DNA from: JBBSAT01 sp046351235
GTDB lineage: Bacteria > Myxococcota_A > Polyangia > Polyangiales > Sandaracinaceae
Reading direction: 5' to 3'
Assembly (NCBI GenBank): GCA_046351235.1
Contig: JAXLYV010000009.1
Coordinates: 217,432 to 281,431, forward strand
DNA length: 64,000 bases
Below are positions 9,121 to 17,752 of this stretch, piece by piece. Made by a program: the position numbers and the translations under genes. The notes under the pieces are model-generated. The model made no database searches. It had not been told where the DNA came from and worked only from the letters and a program-made list of their open reading frames with translations. Positions within the stretch are counted from its first letter, which is position 1; every line of letters begins with the position of its first letter.

Positions 9121-11985
9121 ATGAGTCGATCTGCGCCGCGCTCCTTCCGCTCTCTTCCTCTTCTTCTCCTCGCTGCGCTCTGGAGTGCGAGCGCGTCCGG
9201 CTGCCCGACGCCGTCGCCGGCGTCCGCGCCCTGGCAGGTCGTGTCCGCGGGCCTGCCCGAGGCCGTGCTCTCCATCTCGGGCACCAGCGCCACGAACGTC
9301 TGGGCGGTCGGCGCCGACCACGGAACGGGCCCGCTCGTCCTGCACTGGGACGGCACGAGCTGGACGCGCGTCTCCACCGGTACCCGCGGCACGCTCTGGT
9401 GGGTGCACGTCTTCGCCGACGGGACGATCTACGCGGGCGGCGCGAACGCGACGATCCTGCGCTCCACCGACGGGATGACCTTCACGCGCATGCCCGTGCC
9501 CGGGATCGCGTCGTACACGATCTTCGGCGTGTGGGGCGCGAGCCCGAGCGACGCCTACGCCGTCGGCAGCGTCTCGTCGCGCGACGGATTCGTCTGGCAC
9601 TTCGACGGAAACGACTGGGCCGACGTGGCGCTCCCCGACGCCATCCCGGCCGACACCCTCGGCAACACGCCCGGTCTCTTCAAGGTCTGGGGCGACGGCG
9701 CCGGGCACGTCTACGTGGTCGGCGCGCGCGGCGTGCTCCTTCGCAGCACGGGCGGCGCGCCCTTCGAGATCTTGCCGACCGGCACGCAGGCGACGCTCTT
9801 CACGGTGTCGGGCGATGCGACCCACGCGGTCGTCGTCGGCGGCCTCTCGAACGGCGTGATCCTCGAGGTCCCGCACGACGGCATGCCGCGCGACGTCTCG
9901 CCGGCGCTCGCACCGCTCGTGCAGGGCGTCTCGGTGCGCGACGGCCACGCCTGCGCGTGCGGCGCGACCGGCACGGTCTATCAGAGCAACGCGGGCGGCG
10001 CGTGGAGCGAGGTCGACACGGGCCTCACGCTCGACGTCGCGTCCCTGCACGCGGCGTGGATCGATCCTTCGGGTGGTGAGTGGGCCGTCGGCGGCGCGGT
10101 GCTCACGACGGATCTCGATCACGGAGCGATCGTCCACCGCGGCGAGCCGGTCGCGACCTACGCGCCGGTGATCCCGATGGACGGTGGCGTCGGTGACGGC
10201 TCGACGCCCATGCCCGTCACCTGCCCCGCGGCGCAGGTCGATCCGGAGCCCACGGGCACCATCGCGCGCCGCTGGAACGAGCAGATCATCGGCGCGATCC
10301 GGCGCGACATCCCGCGCCCGGGTGTGCACGCGCGCAACCTCTATCACCTGTCGGCGGCCATGTGGGACGCGTGGGCGACCTACGACACGACGGCGGACGG
10401 CGTCTTCTTCACCGAGCGCAACACCGCGGCCGACGTGCAGGCCGCGCGTGAGGAGGCGATCAGCTACGCCGCGTACCGCGTGCTCGTGCACCGCTACGAG
10501 CACCAGACGGGCGGGCCCGTCTCGGCCGCGTGCTTCGACGCGTTCATGGGCGTGCTCGGCTACGACCCGGAGAACACGACCACCACCGGCGACAGCCCGG
10601 CGGCCGTGGGCAATCGCATCGCGGCGGCCGTGATCGCGGCGACGATGGACGACGGCGCGAACGAGGCGATGAACTACGCCGACACGACGATGTGGATGCC
10701 CACGAACCCGCCGCTGATCGTCGATCAGCCGGGCGTGACGCTCCCCGACCCGAGCCACTGGCAGCAGCTGAACCTCGCGATGGCCGAGACGCAGAACGGC
10801 ATCGTCACGATGGCCGGTGTGCAGGGCTACATCGGCGCGCAGTGGGGCGAGGTCACGCCCTTCGCGATGACGCGCCCCTCGCCGGGCGCGCTCTACCACG
10901 ACCCCGGCCCGGCTCCCGCGTACGACACCGACGCGATGCGCGACGCGGTCGCCGACTTGCTGCATCGCTCGGCCGTGCTCGATCACACCGACGGCGTGAT
11001 GATCGACATCTCGCCCGGCGCCTACGGCAACAACACGCTCGGCGCCGACGACGGCACGGGCCACCCGATGAACCCCGTCACCTCGGCGCCCTACGCAGCC
11101 AACCGCGTTCCGCGCGGCGACTTCGCGCGCGTGCTCGCCGAGTTCTGGGCCGACGGCCCGCGCTCGGAGACGCCGCCGGGCCACTGGTTCGTGCTCGCCA
11201 ACGAAGTGAGCGACTCGCCGATGTGCGATCACCGCTTCGAGGGGCTGGGCACGCCGCTCGATCGCCTCGAGTGGGACGTGCGCCTCTATCTCGCGGTCGG
11301 CGGCGCGGTGCACGACGCGGCCATCACGGCGTGGGGCATCAAGCGCGCCTTCACGACGGTGCGACCGATCTCGCTCGTGCGCGCGATGGCGGCGCTCGGC
11401 CAGTCGAGCGATCCCTCGATGCCGCACTACGACCCGAACGGCCTGCGCCTCGTGCCCGGCGAGGTCGAGCTGATCACGGCGCAGAGCGCAGCGCCCGGCG
11501 AGCGCCACGCGCACCTGCGGCACTCCATCGGTCAGATCGCCGTCCTCAGCTGGCGCGGTGAGCCCGGCGATCGCGCGGCCGAGGTCGGCGGCGTGGGCTG
11601 GATCCGCGGGATCGACTGGATCCCGTATCAGCGGCGCACGTTCGTGACGCCCGCGTTCCCGGGCTTCATCTCGGGCCACAGCACGTTCAGCCGCGCGGCG
11701 GCCGAGGTGCTCGCGGCGTTCACCGGCTCGCCGTACTTCCCGGGCGGCCTCGGCACCTACCACACCACCGCCGGCAGCTACCTCGTGTTCGAGGACGGCC
11801 CGAGCGTGGACGTCGAGCTGCAGTGGGCGACCTACTACGACGCTGCCGATCAGGCGGGCCAGTCGCGCATCTTCGGCGGCATCCACATCATCCCCGACGA
11901 CTACGTCGGACGACGCCTCGGCAGCCAGGTCGGCATGGACGCGTACGCGCACGCGCGCACGTTCTTCGACGGCAGCGCGCGTTGA
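9121..11985 (+). CDS. Secreted vanadium-dependent haloperoxidase-like protein with N-terminal propeller
   Basis: The ATG at 9121 gives 954 residues with an N-terminal signal segment ending near ASASGC, possibly a lipobox. Residues about 30-350 contain repeated blades of the NVWAVGADHG...LVLHWDG type, a kelch/WD-like propeller. Residues 370-954 are a PAP2/vanadium-haloperoxidase domain: KRAFTTVRP near 741, SGHSTFSRAA near 850 and GGIHIIPDDYVGRRLG near 921 supply the conserved Lys/Arg, Ser-Gly-His and Arg/His oxyanion ligands. The family includes bromo/chloroperoxidases and relatives with phosphatase-like sites, so the reaction cannot be fixed from sequence. It may reach the surface or periplasm. 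Confidence 0.88.
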   Translation: MSRSAPRSFRSLPLLLLAALWSASASGCPTPSPASAPWQVVSAGLPEAVLSISGTSATNVWAVGADHGTGPLVLHWDGTSWTRVSTGTRGTLWWVHVFADGTIYAGGANATILRSTDGMTFTRMPVPGIASYTIFGVWGASPSDAYAVGSVSSRDGFVWHFDGNDWADVALPDAIPADTLGNTPGLFKVWGDGAGHVYVVGARGVLLRSTGGAPFEILPTGTQATLFTVSGDATHAVVVGGLSNGVILEVPHDGMPRDVSPALAPLVQGVSVRDGHACACGATGTVYQSNAGGAWSEVDTGLTLDVASLHAAWIDPSGGEWAVGGAVLTTDLDHGAIVHRGEPVATYAPVIPMDGGVGDGSTPMPVTCPAAQVDPEPTGTIARRWNEQIIGAIRRDIPRPGVHARNLYHLSAAMWDAWATYDTTADGVFFTERNTAADVQAAREEAISYAAYRVLVHRYEHQTGGPVSAACFDAFMGVLGYDPENTTTTGDSPAAVGNRIAAAVIAATMDDGANEAMNYADTTMWMPTNPPLIVDQPGVTLPDPSHWQQLNLAMAETQNGIVTMAGVQGYIGAQWGEVTPFAMTRPSPGALYHDPGPAPAYDTDAMRDAVADLLHRSAVLDHTDGVMIDISPGAYGNNTLGADDGTGHPMNPVTSAPYAANRVPRGDFARVLAEFWADGPRSETPPGHWFVLANEVSDSPMCDHRFEGLGTPLDRLEWDVRLYLAVGGAVHDAAITAWGIKRAFTTVRPISLVRAMAALGQSSDPSMPHYDPNGLRLVPGEVELITAQSAAPGERHAHLRHSIGQIAVLSWRGEPGDRAAEVGGVGWIRGIDWIPYQRRTFVTPAFPGFISGHSTFSRAAAEVLAAFTGSPYFPGGLGTYHTTAGSYLVFEDGPSVDVELQWATYYDAADQAGQSRIFGGIHIIPDDYVGRRLGSQVGMDAYAHARTFFDGSAR

Positions 11986-12202
11986 GGCGCGCCGCGGCGC
12001 TCGGTCTCGCGCTCGTGGTGCTCGACGGCTCCACGCCGCGAGGCCGCGTCGTCGCCTTCGGGGAGCGCCTCGGGATGGCCTTCGATCTCGCGCCGACGGG
12101 AACGGCGGCCCGAACCTCACGTTCTCCACCGACGTCGCCTTCTCGTTCTGGACGACGGTGAATCCGATCGATTGGCAGTGGAGCCCGAGAAGCGCTCGGT
12201 AG
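11982..12202 (+). pseudogene. Frameshifted remnant of a small envelope protein
   Basis: A TTG start overlapping the haloperoxidase stop (TTGA) opens a signal-like sequence, MRRAAALGLALVVL. The frame reads on through RLGMAFDLAPTG and becomes compositionally poor after 12095. From 12101 another frame gives NGGPNLTFSTDVAFSFW and ends at the stop at 12202. One extra base in the GGG run at 12098-12100 would join the two into a protein of about 73 residues with alternating beta-like residues. It may be real decay or a homopolymer sequencing error. No family is recognised. Confidence 0.35.
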
Positions 12203-12205
12203 GGA

Positions 12206-12997
12206 TCAGGGCTCGAGGCTCTCGGTGAGCCTGCAGCGGCCGTCGTCGCAGACGACCCCGTCGCGGCTCACGCGCGGGAGGCCGCGCTCGCCCGTGGGAT
12301 CGATCTCCCGCGCGAGGCGCTGGGCCGACCCGGCGCGGCACGCGTTCGCGAGGGAGTGTCCTTCGCCACCTTGCTCGAGCCGCACGCACTCGGCGTCGCT
12401 CGAGCAGCTCGCCCAGCGCCACTCGAGCTCGCAGGCGTGTGCCACGCAGCGCGGGAGCGGGAGCGGGCAGACGCTCGGCATGTCGCCGATGTCGTGCAGC
12501 TCGAGCCCATCGAGGCGGGCCTGGACTTCGCTCGCGGCGGTGCGGTTCGCGGCGACGATCACACCGCCCGCGTTGCACCACTCGACGCGTCCAGCGCCGA
12601 GCGCGACGCAGTCTTCGTCGGCCCCGCAGACCACCTCGCTCTCCGCGAGCGGCGCGCGGACCGCGGTCTCCACGCTCGCGTAGAGCGGCCCGCAGCTCGA
12701 CGCCGAACCGGCCCGAGGGTCGGACAGCACCTCGCGCGCCACGTTCGTGCAGACGTACGCGGACACTCCTTCCATGGCCAGCGTGTCGGGCCACTCACGG
12801 CATGGCGCCACCGCGTCGCCGAGCTCCTGGCAGCACGAATCGAGCTGGGCGCAGACGGCGGGGAGATCTTCCTCGGGCAGCCCGCTCGTCGAGACCGGCG
12901 CGACAGGCTCGGCCGCGGGGCTGCGATAGGGAGGCTGTGCCGCGCGACCGCCGCACGCGACGAGCACGACGACGAGGATCGAGCCCATCCGCGGCAT
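12206..12997 (-). CDS. Cysteine-containing lipoprotein of unknown function
   Basis: A 263-residue protein from ATG 12997. MPRMGSILVVVLVACGG is a compact lipoprotein signal peptide. The mature chain has a Pro-rich spacer and at least sixteen Cys residues, including VCAQLDSCCQELG, VVCGADEDCVALG and CSSDAECVRL. The CxxDxDCV pattern resembles other disulfide-rich myxobacterial secreted proteins. A -10-like TACGCT lies 6 nt upstream of the ATG. It is divergent from the small membrane protein at 13074. Function unknown. Confidence 0.82.
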   Translation of the reverse strand: MPRMGSILVVVLVACGGRAAQPPYRSPAAEPVAPVSTSGLPEEDLPAVCAQLDSCCQELGDAVAPCREWPDTLAMEGVSAYVCTNVAREVLSDPRAGSASSCGPLYASVETAVRAPLAESEVVCGADEDCVALGAGRVEWCNAGGVIVAANRTAASEVQARLDGLELHDIGDMPSVCPLPLPRCVAHACELEWRWASCSSDAECVRLEQGGEGHSLANACRAGSAQRLAREIDPTGERGLPRVSRDGVVCDDGRCRLTESLEP

Positions 12998-13003
12998 CGC
13001 CCG

Positions 13004-13009
13004 AGCGTA
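13004..13009 (-). promoter_or_regulatory. -10-like element, leaderless start of lipoprotein at 12997
   Basis: TACGCT on the minus strand with 6 nt (CGGGCG) to the ATG. The identical hexamer and a nearly identical spacer recur at 14496-14501. Confidence 0.45.
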
Positions 13010-13060
13010 CCCGAGCCGTACGAGGAGCGTCTCGGCTCGGTCGCCCGCACCGAGACGCGG

Positions 13061-13066
13061 TACAAC
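13061..13066 (+). promoter_or_regulatory. -10-like element, leaderless start of membrane protein at 13074
   Basis: TACAAC ends 7 nt before the GTG at 13074; no Shine-Dalgarno is present in the spacer GCTCCAC. Confidence 0.45.
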
Positions 13067-13073
13067 GCTCCAC

Positions 13074-13532
13074 GTGAGCAAGAAGCGCGCGTTCGATGCG
13101 GACGAGGTGGAGACGGAGGAGGCGCCGGCCTCGAGCGCGCCGCTCCGCACCGAGCCCACGCCGCGCGGGCGGACGGCGATCGCGCTGGTGCTCGTGAGCT
13201 GGGTGCTGCCGCTCGGGATGCTCGTCTCGCTCTTCACGTACGCGGAAGAGGACCACGCCGTGCAGCTCGCGCACCGCGCGCTGCTCGCCACGGCGATCCT
13301 GCTCTTGCTCGCCGGGATGGGCCTCGGCGTGCGCGGCATCGACCTCGCGCGCAAGGATCCGCGCCTGCGCCGCGTGCTCGCGATCTGGGCGCTGATCCTC
13401 GGCGTCTCGACACCGGTCGTGTGGGTGGCCGAGGCGCTCTTCGGGATGCGCGTGCTCGCCGTGCGCGACCGGCTCGATGCCGAGGCGGCCGAGGACGCGC
13501 CGGCCGGCGCGCCTACGACCACGACCGAATAG
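13074..13532 (+). CDS. Small integral membrane protein
   Basis: A 152-residue protein starting at GTG 13074. The first 35 residues are charged and Glu/Pro-rich. Three hydrophobic segments follow: about 36-58 (IALVLVSWVLPLGMLVSLF), 72-90 (ALLATAILLLLAGMGLGV) and 101-125 (VLAIWALILGVSTPVVWVAEALF). The end is a short Ala/Thr/Glu-rich tail. The layout resembles DUF4190-like small membrane proteins, but no signature residue fixes the family. It ends 21 bp from the convergent beta-helix gene. Confidence 0.82.
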   Translation: MSKKRAFDADEVETEEAPASSAPLRTEPTPRGRTAIALVLVSWVLPLGMLVSLFTYAEEDHAVQLAHRALLATAILLLLAGMGLGVRGIDLARKDPRLRRVLAIWALILGVSTPVVWVAEALFGMRVLAVRDRLDAEAAEDAPAGAPTTTTE

Positions 13533-13553
13533 CCGCTCTCGCGCGAGAGCGCC

Positions 13554-14489
13554 TCACGGCATCGGGATCGCCCGTCCCTGGGCGTCGCGCACGTCCCACT
13601 CGACGATCGCGCCGGGCGCCGCCTCGTAACTCAGCACCCCGAAGCTGCCTGGCCGGTCGATCACCACGTCGCGGAAGTGGAGGTTCGTCACGGCGCCGCC
13701 ACTCGCCCCGTCGCCGCGCACGTAGATCGTGTAGCCGCCGCCCGCGAGGTGCGCGTGCTCGATCACCACGTCGTCGATCGGGCCGTAGTCGTTCGTGATG
13801 TTGATCGCCGAGGTCTGGTCGTGCGGGTTGTCGATGACGACGTCGCGGATCACCACGCGCGCGCCACCGTAGATCTCGATCCCGTCGTTGTGCGCCGTGG
13901 GGCTCGTGCCGAGGTCGTGGATGCAGGTGTGCTCGACCAAGAGGTTCCCCGCTGCGACCGAGATGCCGTCGTGGCTCCCGGAGATGTCGAGGTCCCGCAG
14001 CGTCATCCCCGGCACGTCCACGAGCACGCCCTTGAGCGGGCCGTCGTCGCTGACCGAGGTCGCGGTGATCGTGCCGCTCTCCACGAGCAGACCGGCGCCC
14101 GGGTCGCGGCCATCGGTGCGGATCGTGTAGTAGCCGCCGGTCGTCGCGCTCGGGTCGAGCAAGAAGCGCCGGAGCACGACCGCGTCCGAGCGCACGAAGA
14201 CGTGGGCGTTGCTCCGGAAGTCCGTGAGCACCAGCCCGGGCATGTCGAAGATCTCTGCGAACGCGTAGTCGCTCCGCCAGATCGCGGTGGTCGCGAGATC
14301 GGTGAGCCCGGCCGGGTCGCCGTCGAAGCCGCACCGGTCGAGGGCGGCGTCGGGCGAGGGGCCCACGTCCCGCGCCGGCGCGTCGGAGCTCGGCGCATCC
14401 GTCGCGGCGGCATCGGCGGCGTGGGGAACCGAAGGTGTGTCGCAGGCGGCTGCGGAGAGGCAGAGCGCGGAGAGCGCGAGGATTCGCAT
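13554..14489 (-). CDS. Secreted parallel beta-helix lipoprotein
   Basis: The ATG at 14489 gives 311 residues with signal peptide MRILALSALCLSAAACD, lipobox AAAC. An upstream in-frame ATG would add 12 residues ahead of it. The usual Asp/Ala spacer follows. The remainder shows repeated turns such as GVLVDVPGMTLRDLDISGSHDGI, IEIYGGARVVIRDVVIDNP and ITNDYGPIDDVVIEHAHL, the pattern of right-handed parallel beta-helix proteins often active on or binding polysaccharide. No catalytic triad can be assigned. TACGCT lies 6 nt upstream of the start and an ATGACA -35-like hexamer sits 18 nt before it. Confidence 0.85.
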   Translation of the reverse strand: MRILALSALCLSAAACDTPSVPHAADAAATDAPSSDAPARDVGPSPDAALDRCGFDGDPAGLTDLATTAIWRSDYAFAEIFDMPGLVLTDFRSNAHVFVRSDAVVLRRFLLDPSATTGGYYTIRTDGRDPGAGLLVESGTITATSVSDDGPLKGVLVDVPGMTLRDLDISGSHDGISVAAGNLLVEHTCIHDLGTSPTAHNDGIEIYGGARVVIRDVVIDNPHDQTSAINITNDYGPIDDVVIEHAHLAGGGYTIYVRGDGASGGAVTNLHFRDVVIDRPGSFGVLSYEAAPGAIVEWDVRDAQGRAIPMP

Positions 14490-14495
14490 CTCCCG

Positions 14496-14501
14496 AGCGT
14501 A
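14496..14501 (-). promoter_or_regulatory. -10-like element, leaderless start of beta-helix lipoprotein
   Basis: TACGCT on the minus strand, 6 nt before ATG 14489. An ATGACA hexamer lies 18 nt upstream of it, a fair -35 match. Confidence 0.5.
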
Positions 14502-14593
14502 GGTCTCCGAGCACGACGCTGTCATGTCGTCGGCCGCCGATGCAGGCCTGCCGCCGACCGAGTAGAGTGCCGCCGCTTTCCGCGGAGGATCCC

Positions 14594-15973
14594 GTGACGC
14601 AGTTGATGAAGGGTGCGCTTCCCAACGTTCTCGGTGCCATCGGTCGCACGCCGATCATCAAGCTCGAGCGCATCGGCGCCGACCTGCCCGCGAGCCTCTA
14701 CGTGAAGTGCGAGTTCATGAACCCCGCGGGCTCGATGAAGGACCGCATGGTCCTGCGCATGCTCGACGAGGCCGAGAAGCGCGGCGAGCTCAAGCCGGGC
14801 CACACGATCGTCGAGGCCACGAGCGGCAACACCGGCGCGGCGATCGCGATGATCGCCGCGGTGCGCGGCTACAAGTGCATCTTCGTCATGCCCGACAAGA
14901 TGTCGGCGGAGAAGATCCAGTCGCTCAAGGCCTACGGCGCGAAGGTCGTCGTCTGCCCCGCGGCGGTCGAGCCCGACGACCCGCGCAGCTACTACCAGGT
15001 GGCCAAGCGCCTCGCGCACGAGACGCCGAACGCGTTCTACGCCAACCAGTACCACAACCTCGACAACCCCCTCGGCCACTACGGCTCGACCGGCCCCGAG
15101 ATCTGGGAGCAGACGGGCGGCGAGCTCGACGTGCTCGTCGCCGGCATGGGCACGGGCGGCACGATCTCGGGCACGGGCAAGTACCTCAAGGAGAAGAAGC
15201 CCTCGCTCCAGGTCGTCGGCGTCGATCCCGTCGGCTCGCTCTACTACGACTACGTGAAGAGCGGCCGCGTCACCAAGCCCTTCACGTACATGGTCGAGGG
15301 CATCGGCGAGGACTTCTTCCCGAGCACGATGAACCTGAAGATCCTCGACGAGATCATCCGCGTCGACGACAAGGAGTGCTTCCACACGACGCGCGATCTC
15401 GTGCGCCTCGAAGGGCTCTACGTCGGCGGCAGCTGCGGCGCGGCGGTCGCGGGCGCGCTGAAGTACGCGCAGCAGACGAAGAAGAAGGAGAACATCCTCG
15501 TCATGCTGCCGGACTCGGCGGCGAAGTATCTGTCGAAGATCTTCAACGACGAGTGGATGCGCGAGAACGGCTTCCTCGAGAACACCGGCCTCGGTGTCGT
15601 CGCGGATCTGCTGAAGACCAAGAGCGAAGAGATCATCACCGCGCAGCCCACCGATCGCGTGCGCGACGTGATCGCGCGCATGAAGGCGCACGGCATCTCG
15701 CAGCTGCCGGTGGTCGAAGGCGGCAAGCTCGTCGGCGCGGTCGCCGAGGTCGATCTGCTCCGCTACCTCGTGAGCGGCGAGCACTCGCTCGAGAGCGCGG
15801 TCGGCCCGCTCGCCGAGAGCGACTACGCGACGGTCTCGCCGCGCACGAGCATCGAGAACCTGCAGGGCCTCTTGAACGATGCGCGCATGGCGATCGTGAC
15901 CGACGAAGGAAAGATCGTCGGCGTCGTCACGAAGATCGATCTCATCGACTTCCTCGCGCGCCGCACGGCCTGA
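14594..15973 (+). CDS. cbs: Cystathionine beta-synthase (PLP domain plus CBS-domain pair)
   Basis: GTG 14594 is chosen because GGAGG lies five nt upstream; ATG 14606 is an alternative. The 459-residue protein has a fold-type II PLP domain: the Schiff-base Lys is K49 in NPAGSMKDR, and the SGNTG phosphate/substrate loop follows at about 77-81. MGTGGTISGTGKYLKE is the PLP-phosphate loop. The PLP domain ends near 330 and two CBS motifs follow (about 345-455), which usually sense adenosyl ligands. Length and order fit bacterial CBS, which condenses serine or acetylserine with homocysteine. A second fold-type II synthase lies 5.2 kb downstream, suggesting local sulfur amino acid metabolism. Cytoplasmic. 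Confidence 0.93.
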   Translation: MTQLMKGALPNVLGAIGRTPIIKLERIGADLPASLYVKCEFMNPAGSMKDRMVLRMLDEAEKRGELKPGHTIVEATSGNTGAAIAMIAAVRGYKCIFVMPDKMSAEKIQSLKAYGAKVVVCPAAVEPDDPRSYYQVAKRLAHETPNAFYANQYHNLDNPLGHYGSTGPEIWEQTGGELDVLVAGMGTGGTISGTGKYLKEKKPSLQVVGVDPVGSLYYDYVKSGRVTKPFTYMVEGIGEDFFPSTMNLKILDEIIRVDDKECFHTTRDLVRLEGLYVGGSCGAAVAGALKYAQQTKKKENILVMLPDSAAKYLSKIFNDEWMRENGFLENTGLGVVADLLKTKSEEIITAQPTDRVRDVIARMKAHGISQLPVVEGGKLVGAVAEVDLLRYLVSGEHSLESAVGPLAESDYATVSPRTSIENLQGLLNDARMAIVTDEGKIVGVVTKIDLIDFLARRTA

Positions 15974-16002
15974 GCTCGGCCGGAGCGCCGGCGAGCCGGG
16001 GG

Positions 16003-16035
16003 CCGACACGATGGTGTCGGGTCCGCGCCGCGGAC
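16003..16035. terminator. Tandem hairpins between convergent genes
   Basis: CCGACAC/GTGTCGG (7 bp, GATG loop, 16003-16020) is followed directly by GTCCGCG/CGCGGAC (16021-16035, one-base loop). They lie between the cbs stop at 15973 and the convergent stop at 16050, so a bidirectional terminator is likely. No U tract is seen. The CCGACAC stem recurs at 46751. Confidence 0.6.
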
Positions 16036-16049
16036 CACTCCGGCAGAGA

Positions 16050-17546
16050 TCAGAGCCCCGACGCGTCGAAGGTCTCCCACGTCTCGTCGACGTCCACCTG
16101 CATCCGTCGTGCTCCCGGCGGAACGGGCACCGAGCGCGAGCCCGTGCACGAGGTCTCGGAGGGCGTGTCGACGGCGCTCGCGACGATGTCGATGTCGTCG
16201 TCCGCGTCGACGTCGACCTCGTAGTGGCCGCGCGGGTCGGTCTCCACGTGCACGCCTTCGATGCGCACCGAGGAGGGATCGGGGCCGCCCTGGCAGCGCG
16301 TCGTTCCCGAGACTCGTACGCGATGGCGCTCCACGGGCGCGGCGCTCGGGACGAAGAGGCTGAGCTCGCCGAGCGTCAGGCACGCGAGCACGGGAGCGGC
16401 CGTCGCCGTGGGGCGCCACACGGCCGTGCTCGTGCAGGCGCCGGCGGCCTCACCGAGCCAGCGCTGCGCCAGCGTCGCCGCGTCGAGGAGCCGCGCTCCG
16501 TGGCCGTTCACGACGAGCACCTGTCGCCCGAGCGCGTAGAGATGCTCGAAGCCCCCGGCATGGAAGGGCTCCGAGCGTGCGGTGCGCGTGCGCGACGCGA
16601 GGTCGTAGCGCCGCACTTCGAGCTGCCCTCGCCCGACCGTCACGAGCGTCGTGAGCGTCTCGCCCTCGAGCAGCGCCGAGGGCGATTCGGAGAAGAACGG
16701 CGCATCGAGCGGCACCTCGCGCGCCGCGCCGTCGGGCTCGACCAGCCGCAGCGCGGCGGCGGAAGCGGTCGACTCGAGCACGACGCCTCGCCCCGGGATC
16801 GGCACGAGGAGCCCGTCTTCGGCGGCCACGTCGAATCGATGCTCGCCGGTCCGTGCGTCGCGCCCCACGAGGCCCGCGCGGGTGAGCGCGAACGCGGTGC
16901 CGTGCACGACGAGCGGTGCGGGCTCGAAGGGGGCTGCGATCTCCCAGATCGTCGCGCCGGAGCGGGCGTCGAGCCCGAGCCAGCCCGCGCTCGTGGTCAC
17001 GACGAACGTATCGTCCTCGCCCGCCGTGTCGTTCGTGTCGCCCGGCGATGGGCGCTCCCAGCGCACGGCGAGCGTCTCGAGATCGCGCGCGACGAGTGTC
17101 TCGTCGCTCGCGCACGTGAGGAACGCGCCCCCGGCGACGGCCACGCCGCGCCACGAGCCGCAGCGCGTCGAGAGCCCCCGCTCGTTCGCGTAGGCGCGGA
17201 GCGGCGTCGTGCCGTCGCTCGGGATCACCACGAAGCGATCGGGGCCGATGACGACGAGGGGCTTTCCGTCCTGTGCGACGAGCGCCGTCAGCCCATGGCC
17301 GAGGTCGACGTCGACGCGCGTGAACGACGCCACGGGCTCGTCGGGCCATGCGAGCGCGGCGCTCTCGGCGAGCACGGCCGGCGGCGTCGCCGCCGCGGGG
17401 GAGCTCGCAGGGGCAGTCTCGGTCACCGGCGTGTGCGTCGTGGCCTCCACGGTGGGCCCCGACGCCGGAGGCGCGGGCGCGGGAAGCGCCGGTCCACCGC
17501 CGCCGCACCCGAGCACCAGAGCGAGCCCCGCGAGTGACGCGCGCAT
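16050..17546 (-). CDS. PQQ-type beta-propeller lipoprotein
   Basis: A 498-residue protein with signal peptide MRASLAGLALVLGCGGGG (lipobox VLGC, Cys14), then an Ala/Pro/Thr linker. Residues about 70-400 hold repeated blades such as LAVRWERPSPGD, WLGLDARSGATIWEIAAP and GLVGRDARTGEHRFDV, the AxDxxTGxxxW pattern of PQQ-like (BamB-type) propellers. The C-terminal 90 residues form a separate beta segment with two Cys. It is probably periplasmic or on the outer membrane and binds proteins or ligands rather than PQQ. It is divergent from the regulatory region at 17578-17727. Confidence 0.85.
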   Translation of the reverse strand: MRASLAGLALVLGCGGGGPALPAPAPPASGPTVEATTHTPVTETAPASSPAAATPPAVLAESAALAWPDEPVASFTRVDVDLGHGLTALVAQDGKPLVVIGPDRFVVIPSDGTTPLRAYANERGLSTRCGSWRGVAVAGGAFLTCASDETLVARDLETLAVRWERPSPGDTNDTAGEDDTFVVTTSAGWLGLDARSGATIWEIAAPFEPAPLVVHGTAFALTRAGLVGRDARTGEHRFDVAAEDGLLVPIPGRGVVLESTASAAALRLVEPDGAAREVPLDAPFFSESPSALLEGETLTTLVTVGRGQLEVRRYDLASRTRTARSEPFHAGGFEHLYALGRQVLVVNGHGARLLDAATLAQRWLGEAAGACTSTAVWRPTATAAPVLACLTLGELSLFVPSAAPVERHRVRVSGTTRCQGGPDPSSVRIEGVHVETDPRGHYEVDVDADDDIDIVASAVDTPSETSCTGSRSVPVPPGARRMQVDVDETWETFDASGL

Positions 17547-17577
17547 GCGGCGAGCATCTCATGGCGCGCGCTCGCCG

Positions 17578-17620
17578 CGCGACCGCTCGGCTCCGCGCCG
17601 GCCGAGCGTCGGCGGTCGCG
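17578..17620. repeat. Long imperfect inverted repeat
   Basis: CGCGACCG (17578-17585) pairs with CGGTCGCG (17613-17620), and GCTCGGC (17585-17591) with GCCGAGC (17601-17607). It abuts the first GTGCAG dyad, between divergent genes, so it may be part of a regulatory region or a cruciform. Confidence 0.55.
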
Positions 17621-17621
17621 T

Positions 17622-17637
17622 GTGCAGCACGCTGCAC
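17622..17637. promoter_or_regulatory. Dyad site 1 (GTGCAG-N4-CTGCAC), candidate enhancer site
   Basis: A perfect 6-bp inverted repeat with a 4-nt centre. Its centre lies about 108 nt upstream of the start site predicted from the sigma-54 promoter at 17712. An identical dyad follows 44 bp downstream. Confidence 0.6.
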
Positions 17638-17644
17638 GTCCTAC

Positions 17645-17663
17645 CGCGTGGCGCCGCCACGCG
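17645..17663. repeat. Perfect 19-bp palindrome between the two dyads
   Basis: CGCGTGGCG and CGCCACGCG flank a single C. It occupies most of the space between the two GTGCAG dyads and could be a further protein-binding site or a hairpin. Confidence 0.6.
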
Positions 17664-17665
17664 AT

Positions 17666-17681
17666 GTGCAGGGCGCTGCAC
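17666..17681. promoter_or_regulatory. Dyad site 2 (GTGCAG-N4-CTGCAC), candidate enhancer site
   Basis: Second exact copy of the dyad, about 64 nt upstream of the predicted sigma-54 start site and 44 bp (about four helical turns) from site 1, so both would lie on the same DNA face. Confidence 0.6.
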
Positions 17682-17711
17682 GCATGGCCCGATATTCCCG
17701 CACGAAACGCG

Positions 17712-17727
17712 CGGCACGACCGTTGCG
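17712..17727 (+). promoter_or_regulatory. Candidate sigma-54 promoter
   Basis: CGGCACGACCGTTGCG matches the -24/-12 consensus TGGCACG-N4-TTGCW at all but the two end positions, with GG (17713-17714) and GC (17725-17726) separated by exactly 10 nt. Transcription would start near 17738, just before the GGAGG at 17742 and the ATG at 17753. Confidence 0.65.
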
Positions 17728-17752
17728 CTTCGTCGCGGGCTGGAGGGGTCTC

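Noticed and set aside
8686..12129. A very long minus-strand frame opposite the haloperoxidase
   Set aside because: Composition is dominated by Arg, Ala and Val as in other shadow frames, and the plus strand has signal peptide and active-site motifs.
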